Shown in pieces: positions 17,768 to 26,290 of a stretch of DNA of 64,000 bases. The position numbers were made by a program, and so were the translations under genes. Origin of the DNA: MAG-120531 sp963934855 (lineage in GTDB: Bacteria > Bacteroidota > Bacteroidia > Flavobacteriales > Flavobacteriaceae). The notes beneath the pieces are model-generated. The model did not search any database, was not told the origin of the DNA, and worked only from the letters and a program-made list of their open reading frames with translations. Every line of letters begins with the position of its first letter. Position 1 is the first letter of the stretch. The stretch is from assembly GCA_963934855.1 (NCBI GenBank), contig CAWWAC010000001.1, positions 186,001-250,000 of the forward strand, in the 5' to 3' direction.

Positions 17768-18883
17768 TTAAGCTAAAACATTGCTCATAGTTTTAGATTT
17801 TAAAACAGTTTCCTCCCATTCATTTAAAGGGTTAGAATTTAACGTAATACCAGAGCCTACATAAATAATAGCCTTACTATTTATAAGTTCCATACATCTT
17901 AGATTGACATATAATTCTGCCTGTGCAATATGTTGCTGTGCCGGATCTGTGGGAGTCCCGTTCTCATCCATATGCACCAGACCTAAGTATCCAGAATAAA
18001 ATGAACGATCTAAGGCCTCATGTGATTTAATAAAATTTAAAGCCTCCTGTCTAGGCAAGCCACTGATTGCTGGTGAAGGATGTAAGGAATTGATCATACT
18101 GAAAATATCCTGATTTACTACCAACCCCTTTATATCTGTCCTTAAGTGCCACAAAACGCCTGCCATGGAATTAAAAGTGTTTCCAATAGAGACCTTAATT
18201 TTTAATGCCTCCAAAGAAGCTACAATATCTGCTGTAACAAGTGCTTGTTCGTGAATTTCTTTAGAATTCCATTTTGGATATTGGTCTGAGACTACTGCCT
18301 GAGTTCCAGCCAGTGAGATAGTTTGCAACTCATTGTTTTCTATCTTCAATAGAGTTTCTGGTGAGGCACCTTGCCAACTTCCTAAAGTTGGGTGATACCA
18401 CCAATAGCAAAAAGCGTCAGGATAGTTAAAAGCTAATTCTTTAAAAATACTCCAAGGAGATTTTGAATAAGACTGATCGGTTTTTCTAGCCACTACCACT
18501 TTTTCAAACTGCTGAGTTTCAATGCTGGAAATGGCCTTTGACACCAATTGCATATGAGCTTGTTTTAGCGCTGATGTTTCTAAACTAAGGGGTTTAATAA
18601 GAATTTTTTTTTTGCTTAATTTTTTGGATTGTTCGGTCTCTATATCCAAAAAGTCTGCATGAATTACTCCATCTGGAATAATTAAATAAGCGTCTTTACT
18701 ATGTAAAAAAGGGGCCATCACAAAGCCGGACTGATTGTCTTTATTAAAAAGTTGAAGTCTGTTAGAATCTTGCCAGAACAAAGACAACTTGTTGGTATGA
18801 GGTCTTTTAAAGACCACAAAAGGCAGGCCATTAAAAGATAAATCTTGAATTTTTTTCTCTAATTCTATGGGGGTGTTAGTCAT
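17768..18883 (-). CDS. menF: Isochorismate synthase
   Basis: Chorismate-utilising enzyme that converts chorismate to isochorismate, the first committed menaquinone step. The C-terminal catalytic half is typical: KVVVARKTDQS near 150, YWWYHPTLGSWQGASPETL near 180, HPSPAISGLPRQEAL near 275, SFYSGYLGLVHMD near 300 and YVGSGITLNSNPLNEWEET near 340 with metal-binding glutamates. I start at ATG 18883 (MTNTPIELEKK), seven bases after the thioesterase stop, instead of an overlapping TTG. 371 aa. Confidence 0.9.
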   Translation of the reverse strand: MTNTPIELEKKIQDLSFNGLPFVVFKRPHTNKLSLFWQDSNRLQLFNKDNQSGFVMAPFLHSKDAYLIIPDGVIHADFLDIETEQSKKLSKKKILIKPLSLETSALKQAHMQLVSKAISSIETQQFEKVVVARKTDQSYSKSPWSIFKELAFNYPDAFCYWWYHPTLGSWQGASPETLLKIENNELQTISLAGTQAVVSDQYPKWNSKEIHEQALVTADIVASLEALKIKVSIGNTFNSMAGVLWHLRTDIKGLVVNQDIFSMINSLHPSPAISGLPRQEALNFIKSHEALDRSFYSGYLGLVHMDENGTPTDPAQQHIAQAELYVNLRCMELINSKAIIYVGSGITLNSNPLNEWEETVLKSKTMSNVLA

Positions 18884-18890
18884 TAAAATA

Positions 18891-19307
18891 TTAGCTTCTT
18901 GAAAGTGCAATGGTGGTAAGTTTATTAACAGAAATTAAGTTTCCATTTTCATCTGTGATTTTAATATCCCAAAGCTGCGTAGTTCTCCCCTTGTGTAAAA
19001 TAGTAGCTTTAGCATACACAAAGCCACTAGAAATACTCTTTACATGATTGGCTGCGATTTCTATACCTCTAACTTTATAGTTTTTTGCATCTAAAAATAA
19101 AAAAGAAGCAGCACTACCTACACTTTCTGCCAGCGCTACCATAGCCCCTCCATGTAAAACACCGTCTGGTTGATATACCTTAGAAGTCACAGGCATTTTG
19201 GCAGTTAGAAAATCTGATCCAACATCTACATAAGTGATCTCTAGGGTTTCCATGAGAGTGTTGGGACAACGATCATTACAGGCTTTTAAAATAGCTTCTT
19301 TATTCAT
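18891..19307 (-). CDS. Hotdog-fold thioesterase, candidate DHNA-CoA thioesterase, 138 aa
   Basis: PaaI/YdiI-type hotdog thioesterase. The core motif DGVLHGGAMVALAESVGSAA at about 48-67 holds the HGG and the catalytic acidic residue. ATG 19307 (MNKEAILKACN) gives normal length; longer starts would add a non-homologous hydrophobic leader. Being first in the men block, directly before menF, makes hydrolysis of 1,4-dihydroxy-2-naphthoyl-CoA the most likely job (MenI function), by inference from position. Some PaaI-like members act on phenylacetyl-CoA metabolites instead. Confidence 0.82.
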   Translation of the reverse strand: MNKEAILKACNDRCPNTLMETLEITYVDVGSDFLTAKMPVTSKVYQPDGVLHGGAMVALAESVGSAASFLFLDAKNYKVRGIEIAANHVKSISSGFVYAKATILHKGRTTQLWDIKITDENGNLISVNKLTTIALSRS

Positions 19308-19352
19308 TTTTTTAGTAAAAATAGTAAATATCAAAGGACTATCACAATTGAT

Positions 19353-19360
19353 TATCTTTG
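19353..19360 (+). promoter_or_regulatory. -7 box for the GNAT gene
   Basis: TATCTTTG fits TAnnTTTG, 14 bases before the ATG at 19375, implying a leader of about ten bases. It supports that ATG over a far upstream in-frame start that would overlap the divergent gene. Confidence 0.5.
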
Positions 19361-19374
19361 AAAATAAAAATATC

Positions 19375-19932
19375 ATGATAGCATTTCCTCAACTAGAAAA
19401 TGATTGGCTCCGTCTAGAGCAACTTAGCACCTCCCATACATTGGAGCTCTGGGAGGTAGTAAAACACCTAGACATTTACAAATACGGACCCAATGATTTA
19501 AGTTCAAAAGAATTATTAAAAGCTTATATAAAAGAAGCGAACGTTCAGTTTGACCGCCAAACAGCCATTCCTTTTGCCGTTTTTGATAAAAAGTCAAAAA
19601 AATATGTAGGATCTACTAGGTTTGGATTTATAGATCAAAAAAATAAAACCCTCCATATAGGATGGACTTGGATAGCGCTAGAAAGTCAAGGAACCGGCTT
19701 AAACAAGAGCATGAAAAATCTTTTGCTGTCAGAGGCCTTCGGGCCAATGAAAATGAGAAAGGTTATTTTTAGAATAGACGCACTCAATACAAGATCAAGA
19801 AGGGCAGTAGAAAAATTAGGTGCTCAATTAGAGGGCGTCTTAAAAAAGGATATTTACGTAAAAGAAAACAGGCTAAGAGATAGCTGTTGTTATGCCATTT
19901 TTAAAGAAGATTTTGAGCTCAGTGCTATTTAA
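19375..19932 (+). CDS. GNAT acetyltransferase, RimJ/RimL type, 185 aa
   Basis: N-terminal strand WLRLEQLSTSHTLELWEV is typical of the RimJ/RimL branch, followed by GSTRFGFID, IGWTWIALESQGTGLNKSMK with the acetyl-CoA loop near 110, and the family hallmark FRIDALNTRSRRAVEKLGAQLEGVL near 140. The normal substrate class is protein or amino-acid amino groups. Its end overlaps the end of the convergent gene by eight bases, so no terminator can lie between them. Confidence 0.88.
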   Translation: MIAFPQLENDWLRLEQLSTSHTLELWEVVKHLDIYKYGPNDLSSKELLKAYIKEANVQFDRQTAIPFAVFDKKSKKYVGSTRFGFIDQKNKTLHIGWTWIALESQGTGLNKSMKNLLLSEAFGPMKMRKVIFRIDALNTRSRRAVEKLGAQLEGVLKKDIYVKENRLRDSCCYAIFKEDFELSAI

Positions 19933-20839
19933 AATAGGTGATAATTCTAGTGGTATATGTATTATCTGGAGTTGTGATTTTTTTTATCCAGTTTTTATAA
20001 GGACTTCCATCTAGTTGATACAGAAAATTCTTAGTCTGAGAAGTAACTCCTTTTATAATAATCATTTTAATAGGGTTTCCTATAGGATTGTACTCTGAAA
20101 TAATTTTTGTTTCTAAAATTGCAATACTTGAACTATCTTTTTGCTCAAAATCTATTACTAAGTTTTGTGTCTCCAAGTTTTTTTTATTGAAGAAAGAACG
20201 TGTTTCTTTTTTTAAATAACCATCTGAAAATTCTTTGACAATACTTTTTTTAATGGACCTAGTTTTGGGTACAAAAAAACTATCAATTTGTTTTAAAAGA
20301 ACACTATCTAACAAATAACGAATGGTTGACTGAGTCTTTAAAGAATTCCAATCACGCTTAATATCCGTTACATACCTGCCTTGTATATTGGTTCTTATCT
20401 CTTGAAAAATATCGCCAATACTGTCATATTTATAGTTAAACTGATCTATAAACTCTCTGTTATAGTTCATTATTTTTTCTTTTATCCTTAGATTTGGAAT
20501 GCTATCATAAGTATAGAAATTAGCTAAGGACGTTTTTTTGTCTAAGACTCCATCAGTATAAATTTCAATCCTTCTTTCTATGAGTCTTCCTTTTGAGTAT
20601 TTGTAATAGGCGGTCTCTGAATCCTTTTTACTGAAAATAGTTGCTGCGCTTATAAGTTGGCGTTTTTCATTAAAAAGATATTGCTCCTGTCCGTATTTTG
20701 TAATAACTACACACTTTTTAACAGGCCCTTTTAAATCAAAATCCAATACACTAAAAGCAGATACCTCTTGCGCTAGGAGACTGCCAATACACAAACAGAA
20801 AAAAAACAAAAGAATCCACGTTTTTTTAAGTAAAACCAT
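19925..20839 (-). CDS. Secreted protein of unknown function, 304 aa
   Basis: Signal peptide at 1-23 (MVLLKKTWILLFFFCLCIGSLLA, cleavage near AQE). The mature part alternates short polar beta-strand units with repeated Y/K/D patterns (YLFNEKRQL, YYKYSKGRLIERRIEIY, FNYKYDSIGDIFQEI, EYNPIGNPIKMI, FLYQLDGSPYKNW). This resembles the YD/RHS-like repeat proteins Bacteroidota secrete or attach to the surface. No catalytic motif is seen. Function unknown. Confidence 0.75.
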   Translation of the reverse strand: MVLLKKTWILLFFFCLCIGSLLAQEVSAFSVLDFDLKGPVKKCVVITKYGQEQYLFNEKRQLISAATIFSKKDSETAYYKYSKGRLIERRIEIYTDGVLDKKTSLANFYTYDSIPNLRIKEKIMNYNREFIDQFNYKYDSIGDIFQEIRTNIQGRYVTDIKRDWNSLKTQSTIRYLLDSVLLKQIDSFFVPKTRSIKKSIVKEFSDGYLKKETRSFFNKKNLETQNLVIDFEQKDSSSIAILETKIISEYNPIGNPIKMIIIKGVTSQTKNFLYQLDGSPYKNWIKKITTPDNTYTTRIITYFK

Positions 20840-20884
20840 ACATCAAAGGTAGGGCATTCCATATAGATTTAATAAAATTGAGAA

Positions 20885-20917
20885 AAAAAAAGGCAGCCAA
20901 GTTGGCTGCCTTTTTTT
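20885..20917 (-). terminator. Intrinsic terminator of dnaK
   Basis: Perfect stem GGCAGCCAA/TTGGCTGCC flanked by seven A and seven T. It lies 16 bases after the dnaK stop on the minus strand and is symmetric, so it could also stop plus-strand transcription. Confidence 0.85.
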
Positions 20918-20933
20918 ATAAAATAAAACAGTT

Positions 20934-22841
20934 TTATTTTACTTCCTCAAAATCTACATCTTCCACATTGTCTGCATCAGATGAGTTTCCGGCTGAAGGT
21001 TCTTGGGCTCCTGAGTCAGTACCTGCAGCAGCTGCTTCTGCTTGTGCTTTGTACATTTCTTCAGAGGCTGCTTTCCAAGCTTCGTTTATTTTATCTAAAG
21101 CAGCTGTGATTAATAATAAGTCTTTAGCTTCATAAGCTTTTTTAAGTTCCTCAAGTGCTGCCTCTACAGGAGCTTTTTTATCTTCAGATATCTTATCTCC
21201 AAATTCTTTTAATTGTTTTTCAGTCTGAAATATCATGCCGTCTGCCTCATTGAGTTTGTCTACTGCATCTTTGGATTTTTTGTCAGATTCAGCATTGGCC
21301 TCTGCCTCTGCCTTCATTTTCTTGATTTCTTCTTCTGTCAAACCAGAAGAGGCCTCAATTCTAATGTCTTGAGACTTGTTTGTAGCTTTATCTGTGGCAG
21401 ATACTTTAATAATACCGTTGGCATCTATATCAAAGGTCACCTCAATTTGAGGCACACCACGCTGAGCTGGTGGCAGCCCATCTAAATGAAACTTCCCAAT
21501 AGTATTGTTATCCTTAGCCATTGGACGCTCTCCTTGGAGCACATGAATTTCTACAGAAGGCTGATTGTCTGACGCGGTAGAAAACACCTGAGATTTCTTA
21601 GTTGGAATGGTCGTATTAGATTCAATAAGCTTTGTCAACACACCTCCCATTGTTTCTATTCCTAAAGATAGCGGTGTAACATCTAGCAGTAAAACGTCTT
21701 TTACATCTCCACTAAGGACCCCTCCTTGAATTGCAGCTCCTAAAGCTACTACCTCATCCGGATTCACGCCCCTAGAGGGCTTTTTACCGAAGAATGCCTC
21801 TACAGCCTCTTGAACTGCAGGGATTCTAGTAGAGCCTCCTACTAAAATGATTTCATCTATATCACTCTTAGACAAACCTGCCGCTTTTAGAGCAGACTTA
21901 CAGGGAGCGATCGTTCTCTTTATTAAATCTTCAATTAATTGTTCAAATTTAGCTTTTGTAAGAGTTCTAACTAAGTGCTTAGGACCAGAGGCAGTTGCCG
22001 TTACATAAGGAAGGTTTATCTCTGTCTGTGCAGACGATGACAATTCTATCTTAGCTTTTTCTGCCGCTTCTCTCAAGCGCTGTAAAGCCATAGCGTCTTT
22101 TCTAAGGTCAATATCTTCTTCTGCCTTAAATTCCTCTGCCAACCAATCAATAATCTTCTGGTCTACGTCATCACCACCTAAGTGTGTGTCTCCGTCTGTA
22201 GCCAACACTTCAAATACACCATCTCCTAATTCAAGGATAGACACATCATGGGTTCCTCCTCCAAAGTCAAAAACAACTATTTTTTGCTCTATGTCTTTTT
22301 TATCTAAACCATAAGCCAAAGAAGCCGCAGTTGGCTCATTTATAATTCTCTCTACTGTTAATCCAGCAATTTCTCCTGCTTCTTTAGTCGCTTGTCTTTG
22401 TGCGTCATTAAAATAAGCTGGAACAGTAATAACCGCTCTGGTTACTGTTTGTCCTAAATAGTCTTCTGCTGTCTTCTTCATCTTCTGAAGAATCATAGCA
22501 GATAATTCTTGTGGGGTATAAAGACGCCCGTCAATATCTACTCTAGAGGTATCATTGTCGCCTTTTAATACTTTATAAGGGACACGTCCTGCTTCATTAC
22601 TAGATTCAGAGAATTTGTTCCCCATAAATCGCTTTATAGAATAAATAGTTTTGTGAGGATTTGTAACAGCCTGTCTTTTAGCAGGATCTCCTACTTTAAT
22701 CTCACCACCTTCTACAAAGGCAATCACAGAAGGTGTCGTTCTCTTACCTTCAGCATTTGGAATTACAATAGGCTCATTGCCTTCCATCACGGCAACACAA
22801 GAGTTTGTTGTTCCTAAATCTATTCCGATAATTTTACTCAT
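20934..22841 (-). CDS. dnaK: Chaperone Hsp70
   Basis: ATP-dependent protein-folding chaperone. The start is ATG 22841 (MSKIIGIDLGTTNSCVAV); an upstream TTG giving eight extra residues is not supported by the family. The ATPase domain signatures IGIDLGTTNS, VFDFGGGTHDVSI and ILVGGSTRIPAVQ are present, then the linker DVLLLDVTPLSLGIE near 395, the substrate domain and helical lid, ending with the acidic VEDVDFEEVK tail. 635 aa, full length. dnaJ and grpE are not adjacent; the gene stands alone with its own terminator. Confidence 0.97.
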   Translation of the reverse strand: MSKIIGIDLGTTNSCVAVMEGNEPIVIPNAEGKRTTPSVIAFVEGGEIKVGDPAKRQAVTNPHKTIYSIKRFMGNKFSESSNEAGRVPYKVLKGDNDTSRVDIDGRLYTPQELSAMILQKMKKTAEDYLGQTVTRAVITVPAYFNDAQRQATKEAGEIAGLTVERIINEPTAASLAYGLDKKDIEQKIVVFDFGGGTHDVSILELGDGVFEVLATDGDTHLGGDDVDQKIIDWLAEEFKAEEDIDLRKDAMALQRLREAAEKAKIELSSSAQTEINLPYVTATASGPKHLVRTLTKAKFEQLIEDLIKRTIAPCKSALKAAGLSKSDIDEIILVGGSTRIPAVQEAVEAFFGKKPSRGVNPDEVVALGAAIQGGVLSGDVKDVLLLDVTPLSLGIETMGGVLTKLIESNTTIPTKKSQVFSTASDNQPSVEIHVLQGERPMAKDNNTIGKFHLDGLPPAQRGVPQIEVTFDIDANGIIKVSATDKATNKSQDIRIEASSGLTEEEIKKMKAEAEANAESDKKSKDAVDKLNEADGMIFQTEKQLKEFGDKISEDKKAPVEAALEELKKAYEAKDLLLITAALDKINEAWKAASEEMYKAQAEAAAAGTDSGAQEPSAGNSSDADNVEDVDFEEVK

Positions 22842-22902
22842 GTTTATATATTTATTTGTTTGCACTCAATTATTTAATCATTTAACCTATTTCAATGATT
22901 AT

Positions 22903-22930
22903 GCCATGCTTATAAATATGACAAGCTGGC
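22903..22930. repeat. Imperfect inverted repeat upstream of dnaK
   Basis: Arms GCCATGCTT and AAGCTGGC pair with one bulged base across an 11-base spacer, about 62 bases before the dnaK start. This is operator-like in size, but it does not match CIRCE. Confidence 0.4.
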
Positions 22931-23103
22931 AGTTACTTAATTTTAGCTAATAAAAAATGTCTGCTTTTTATAGGTTTATTTCTAATTGAAACATTTAATT
23001 TCTATAATTTTCGAACTGGCTAAAAAACTTGACAATTCAAAAATTGATTACTCGCAGTTTAAACACAATCAAAATTGGGTGTTTTTTTATGTAGATCATA
23101 TGC

Positions 23104-23111
23104 TATATTTG
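23104..23111 (+). promoter_or_regulatory. -7 box for sdaA
   Basis: TATATTTG fits TAnnTTTG, 68 bases before the ATG at 23180. No matching -33 box at consensus spacing. Confidence 0.45.
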
Positions 23112-23179
23112 TTTGACCTTAACTTTTAAAATTTATTGTCATAATATTTTAATCACTAGGGCTGTCAAAATTGAATTTT

Positions 23180-24604
23180 ATGGAGTGTATTAGTATATTT
23201 GATATGTTGAAAATTGGAGTGGGACCGTCAAGTTCACATACTTTAGGGCCATGGCGAGCTGCAGAAAGATGGTTATCTGAACTGAGTGACCATACCCTAC
23301 TCTCTTGTATTAACACAGTAGAAATAAACATCTATGGTTCTCTATCTTTAACAGGGAAAGGCCATGCTACAGACTACGCACTTATGTTAGGGCTTTCAGG
23401 CTATGACCCAGTAACCATACCTACAGATGAAATTCAGGCAGCTGTAGCTGCCATAAAGGCAAACCAATCCTTGCTTTTAGCAGGCACATACCCAATTAAT
23501 TTTCATCCTGACACCCATATTATTTTTAAAAAAGAGTTTTTGCCATTTCATGCCAACGGAATGGAATTTATAGCTTATTGCTCAAATGGTAATGTTTTAA
23601 AAGAAACTTATTATTCTATTGGAGGAGGTTTTGTAGTAAAAGAAACCTTAGAAAACGCCAAGGTAAATTTAAAGCAATTTAACAAATTTCCTTATCCAAT
23701 AGAAAAAGGGACGGAGCTGCTGTCTTTTTGTAAAGAAAATAAAATGATTATTTCTGAAATTATTCTAGAAAACGAAAGGTCACTCAGGACAGATCAAGAA
23801 ATAGACCAAGGTATTGAAGATATTTGGAATACCATGTTACAGTGTATGTACACTGGTTGTCATTCAGAAGGTAATCTTCCTGGAGGCTTAAATGTAAGGC
23901 GCAGGGCTTTTGATATGCATCAGAGTTTAATTGGGAACCACATTTATGACAGTCCTCAAAGCTGGCTGGTAGAAATAAGAAAAACCGAAGTAAAATTTAG
24001 AGAAATTTTAAAATGGGTAAGTTGCTTTGCTTTGAGTGTAAACGAAGTAAATGCCTCACTTGGAAGGGTGGTGACTGCTCCCACTAATGGTAGTGCAGGA
24101 GTAATTCCTTCTGTGCTCATGTATTATTTGGTCATAGAAAATCACCAAGCTACCTTTAAAGAAATTAAACAATTCTTACTAGTGGCAGGTGAAATAGGTA
24201 GTATATTCAAGAAAGGAGCCACTATATCTGCTGCTATGGGTGGCTGTCAGGCAGAAATTGGCGTGTCTTCTGCCATGGCTGCAGGAGCGTTAACTGAGCT
24301 TTTGGGTGGTAGTCCAGAACAGGTTTTAATGGCTGCAGAAATTGCCATGGAGCACCATTTAGGCATGACCTGTGATCCTATAGGTGGGCTGGTTCAAATA
24401 CCTTGTATTGAAAGGAATTCTATGGGGGCCATTAAGGCAATAAATGCTGCAGAATTGGCACTAAATTCATCTCCTGAAAACGCCAAAATACCTTTAGATA
24501 AAGTGGTGCAAACTATGTGGGAAACTGCCAAAGATATGAGCAGTAAATACAAAGAGACCTCTACTGGTGGTTTAGCGGTGGGAGTTTATTTAAGTGATTG
24601 CTAG
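23180..24604 (+). CDS. sdaA: L-serine ammonia-lyase, iron-sulfur type, single chain
   Basis: Deaminates L-serine to pyruvate using a 4Fe-4S cluster. The N-terminal beta domain begins SIFDMLKIGVGPSSSHTLGPWRA, and the alpha domain carries VTAPTNGSAGVIPSVL near 295, GGCQAEIGVSSAMAAGAL near 355 and CDPIGGLVQIPCIERN near 395 with the cluster cysteines. 474 aa, the fused alpha-beta form. The ATG at 23180 gives MECISIFDML; the TTG three codons before it is not needed. Confidence 0.94.
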   Translation: MECISIFDMLKIGVGPSSSHTLGPWRAAERWLSELSDHTLLSCINTVEINIYGSLSLTGKGHATDYALMLGLSGYDPVTIPTDEIQAAVAAIKANQSLLLAGTYPINFHPDTHIIFKKEFLPFHANGMEFIAYCSNGNVLKETYYSIGGGFVVKETLENAKVNLKQFNKFPYPIEKGTELLSFCKENKMIISEIILENERSLRTDQEIDQGIEDIWNTMLQCMYTGCHSEGNLPGGLNVRRRAFDMHQSLIGNHIYDSPQSWLVEIRKTEVKFREILKWVSCFALSVNEVNASLGRVVTAPTNGSAGVIPSVLMYYLVIENHQATFKEIKQFLLVAGEIGSIFKKGATISAAMGGCQAEIGVSSAMAAGALTELLGGSPEQVLMAAEIAMEHHLGMTCDPIGGLVQIPCIERNSMGAIKAINAAELALNSSPENAKIPLDKVVQTMWETAKDMSSKYKETSTGGLAVGVYLSDC

Positions 24605-24717
24605 TGATTCTTAAAAAAAATTGTGTTTTCTCAATCCTGCAAACACCAATTTATGCCTATTTAATAACTTAAGTTTCACATAAAACTTCTTACTTTTATG
24701 TTTTAAAACATAAGCAT

Positions 24718-25536
24718 ATGTCTGTAGCTAAAAAAGAATACAAAAAAATTACTGTACAATCTTTATCAGAAATGAAATCCAGAGGAGAAAAAATTTCTAT
24801 GCTAACGGCCTACGATTATACCATGGCTAAAATTGTAGATCATGCACAAGTAGATGTTATTTTAGTAGGCGATTCTGCAAGTAATGTCATGGCTGGGCAT
24901 GAAACCACACTCCCCATAACTTTAGACCAAATGATATATCATGCCTCTTCTGTGATAAGAGCTATTAGTAGGGCTCTGGTTGTAGTAGACATTCCTTTTG
25001 GAAGTTATCAGAGTGATCCAAAAGAAGCCTTGAGGTCAGCTATTAGGATTATGAAAGAGAGTGGCGGACATGCTGTTAAAGTAGAAGGAGGAGAAGAAAT
25101 AAAGGAATCCGTAAAAAGAATCTTAAATGCAGGTATTCCTGTAATGGGCCACTTAGGACTTACTCCACAATCTATTTATAAATTTGGTACTTACACTGTA
25201 CGGGCCAAAGAAGATTCTGAGGCTAAAAAGCTAAAAGAAGACGCTATCATGCTTGAACAATTGGGCTGTTTTGCAATTGTATTAGAAAAGATTCCAGCAG
25301 CATTGGCAGAAGAAGTGGCAAAAAGTGTGAGTATTCCAATCATTGGTATAGGAGCCGGTGGTGGCGTAGACGGACAAGTACTTGTTATTCACGACTTACT
25401 TGGAATGACTAAAGAATTTTCTCCTAGATTCTTAAGAAGATATATGAATTTATACGAAGAAATGTCTAATGCAATTGGACAATATGTATCTGATGTTAAG
25501 AATAAAGATTTTCCAAATGTAAAGGAACAATATTAA
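24718..25536 (+). CDS. panB: 3-Methyl-2-oxobutanoate hydroxymethyltransferase
   Basis: First step of pantothenate synthesis: transfers a hydroxymethyl group from methylenetetrahydrofolate to 2-oxoisovalerate, giving ketopantoate. Motifs: SMLTAYDYTMAKIVD near 28, ILVGDSASNVMAGHETTLPIT near 50 with metal ligand Asp, GGHAVKVEGGEE near 117, GHLGLTPQSIYKFGTY near 140 and IGIGAGGGVDGQVLVIHDLLG near 205. 272 aa, normal. An 11-base gap to the pseudouridine synthase gene indicates an operon. Confidence 0.95.
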   Translation: MSVAKKEYKKITVQSLSEMKSRGEKISMLTAYDYTMAKIVDHAQVDVILVGDSASNVMAGHETTLPITLDQMIYHASSVIRAISRALVVVDIPFGSYQSDPKEALRSAIRIMKESGGHAVKVEGGEEIKESVKRILNAGIPVMGHLGLTPQSIYKFGTYTVRAKEDSEAKKLKEDAIMLEQLGCFAIVLEKIPAALAEEVAKSVSIPIIGIGAGGGVDGQVLVIHDLLGMTKEFSPRFLRRYMNLYEEMSNAIGQYVSDVKNKDFPNVKEQY

Positions 25537-25547
25537 AAATTCAATAT

Positions 25548-26228
25548 TTGAAACTCCTAGACATTATTTTTGAAGACAACCACCTTATAGCTATCAACAA
25601 AGTACCTGGAACTCTTGTTCAAGGAGATAAAACAGGTGACACTCCACTGAGCGAGCAAATTAAAGATTTTATTAAAATTAGAGATGCAAAACCTGGTAAT
25701 GTATATTTAGGAGTGCCTCATAGACTAGACAGGCCCACTTCTGGTGTAGTTGTTTTTGCAAAAACCTCTAAAATTTTACCTAGAATGAATGCCTTATTTG
25801 CTAACAAAGAAACACAAAAAACATATTGGGCAGTAGTACAAAATCCCCCTGAAAAAAAATCAGATATTCTAGAACATTGGCTTATTAGAAATAACAAACA
25901 AAATAAATCATATGCCCATTTTAATGAGATTCCAGAGTCAAAATTAGCAATTTTAAAATATACAGTCATCAAAAAACTAGACCGTTATTACTTGCTAGAA
26001 ATTGACTTATACACAGGTAGACATCACCAAATAAGAGCTCAATTAGCGTCTGTAGGGTGCTATATAAAAGGAGATTTAAAATACGGAGCTCCAAGGTCTA
26101 ACTCAGATGGAAGTATTCACCTTCATGCAAAGAGTATTTCTTTTATTCACCCTGTCAAGAAAACAAAAATAACTATAGAAGCCCCTCTTCCTAAAGACCC
26201 TCTTTGGTCTGCTTGCCTTACATATTAA
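25548..26228 (+). CDS. RluA-family RNA pseudouridine synthase, 226 aa
   Basis: Isomerises uridine in rRNA or tRNA. The catalytic motif VPHRLDRPTSGVVVFAKT near 58 contains the essential aspartate (HRLDxxTSG), and the GRHHQIRAQLASVGC segment near 160 is the conserved RNA/uridine-binding loop. There is no N-terminal S4 domain. The only start before the conserved KLLDIIFEDNHLIAINK strand is TTG at 25548; the next ATG would delete the active site. So TTG is the probable start. Exact RNA target unknown. Confidence 0.9.
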   Translation: MKLLDIIFEDNHLIAINKVPGTLVQGDKTGDTPLSEQIKDFIKIRDAKPGNVYLGVPHRLDRPTSGVVVFAKTSKILPRMNALFANKETQKTYWAVVQNPPEKKSDILEHWLIRNNKQNKSYAHFNEIPESKLAILKYTVIKKLDRYYLLEIDLYTGRHHQIRAQLASVGCYIKGDLKYGAPRSNSDGSIHLHAKSISFIHPVKKTKITIEAPLPKDPLWSACLTY

Positions 26229-26233
26229 CTAGA

Positions 26234-26286
26234 ACCTTTATTTTTTTCTGCTTGTTTATAAATACCTGTAAATAAATGATAAAGGT
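26234..26286. terminator. Possible long-loop terminator between convergent genes
   Basis: ACCTTTAT (26234-26241) pairs with ATAAAGGT (26279-26286), followed by GTTTTT. The loop is long (37 bases) and can fold further on AT pairs. Weak but correctly placed. Confidence 0.35.
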
Positions 26287-26290
26287 GTTT

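Larger units (their letters stand above)
22842..23179. other. 338-base divergent intergenic region between dnaK and sdaA
   Basis: No credible coding frame is present on either strand. It holds an imperfect inverted repeat at 22903-22930 (GCCATGCTT, 11 bases, AAGCTGGC), a small stem (CAATT...AATTG, near 23034-23048), a possible hairpin followed by seven T on the plus strand near 23060-23088, and a -7 box for sdaA at 23104-23111. The remainder is plain AT-rich sequence. dnaK control signals are expected here, but I see no consensus TAnnTTTG in the dnaK direction. Confidence 0.5.

Noticed and set aside
19234..19374. Long N-terminal extension of the GNAT protein at 19375
   Set aside because: It would overlap the divergent thioesterase gene, is not similar to the family, and lies upstream of the -7 box.
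20878..21135. Open frame on the plus strand opposite the dnaK C-terminus
   Set aside because: It starts within the dnaK terminator and mirrors low-complexity, alanine-rich dnaK codons; no promoter or homology.
22841..22880. GAGTGCAAA on the minus strand upstream of dnaK resembles half of a CIRCE element
   Set aside because: The partner half TTAGCACTC is not present at nine bases' distance, so it is not a CIRCE operator.
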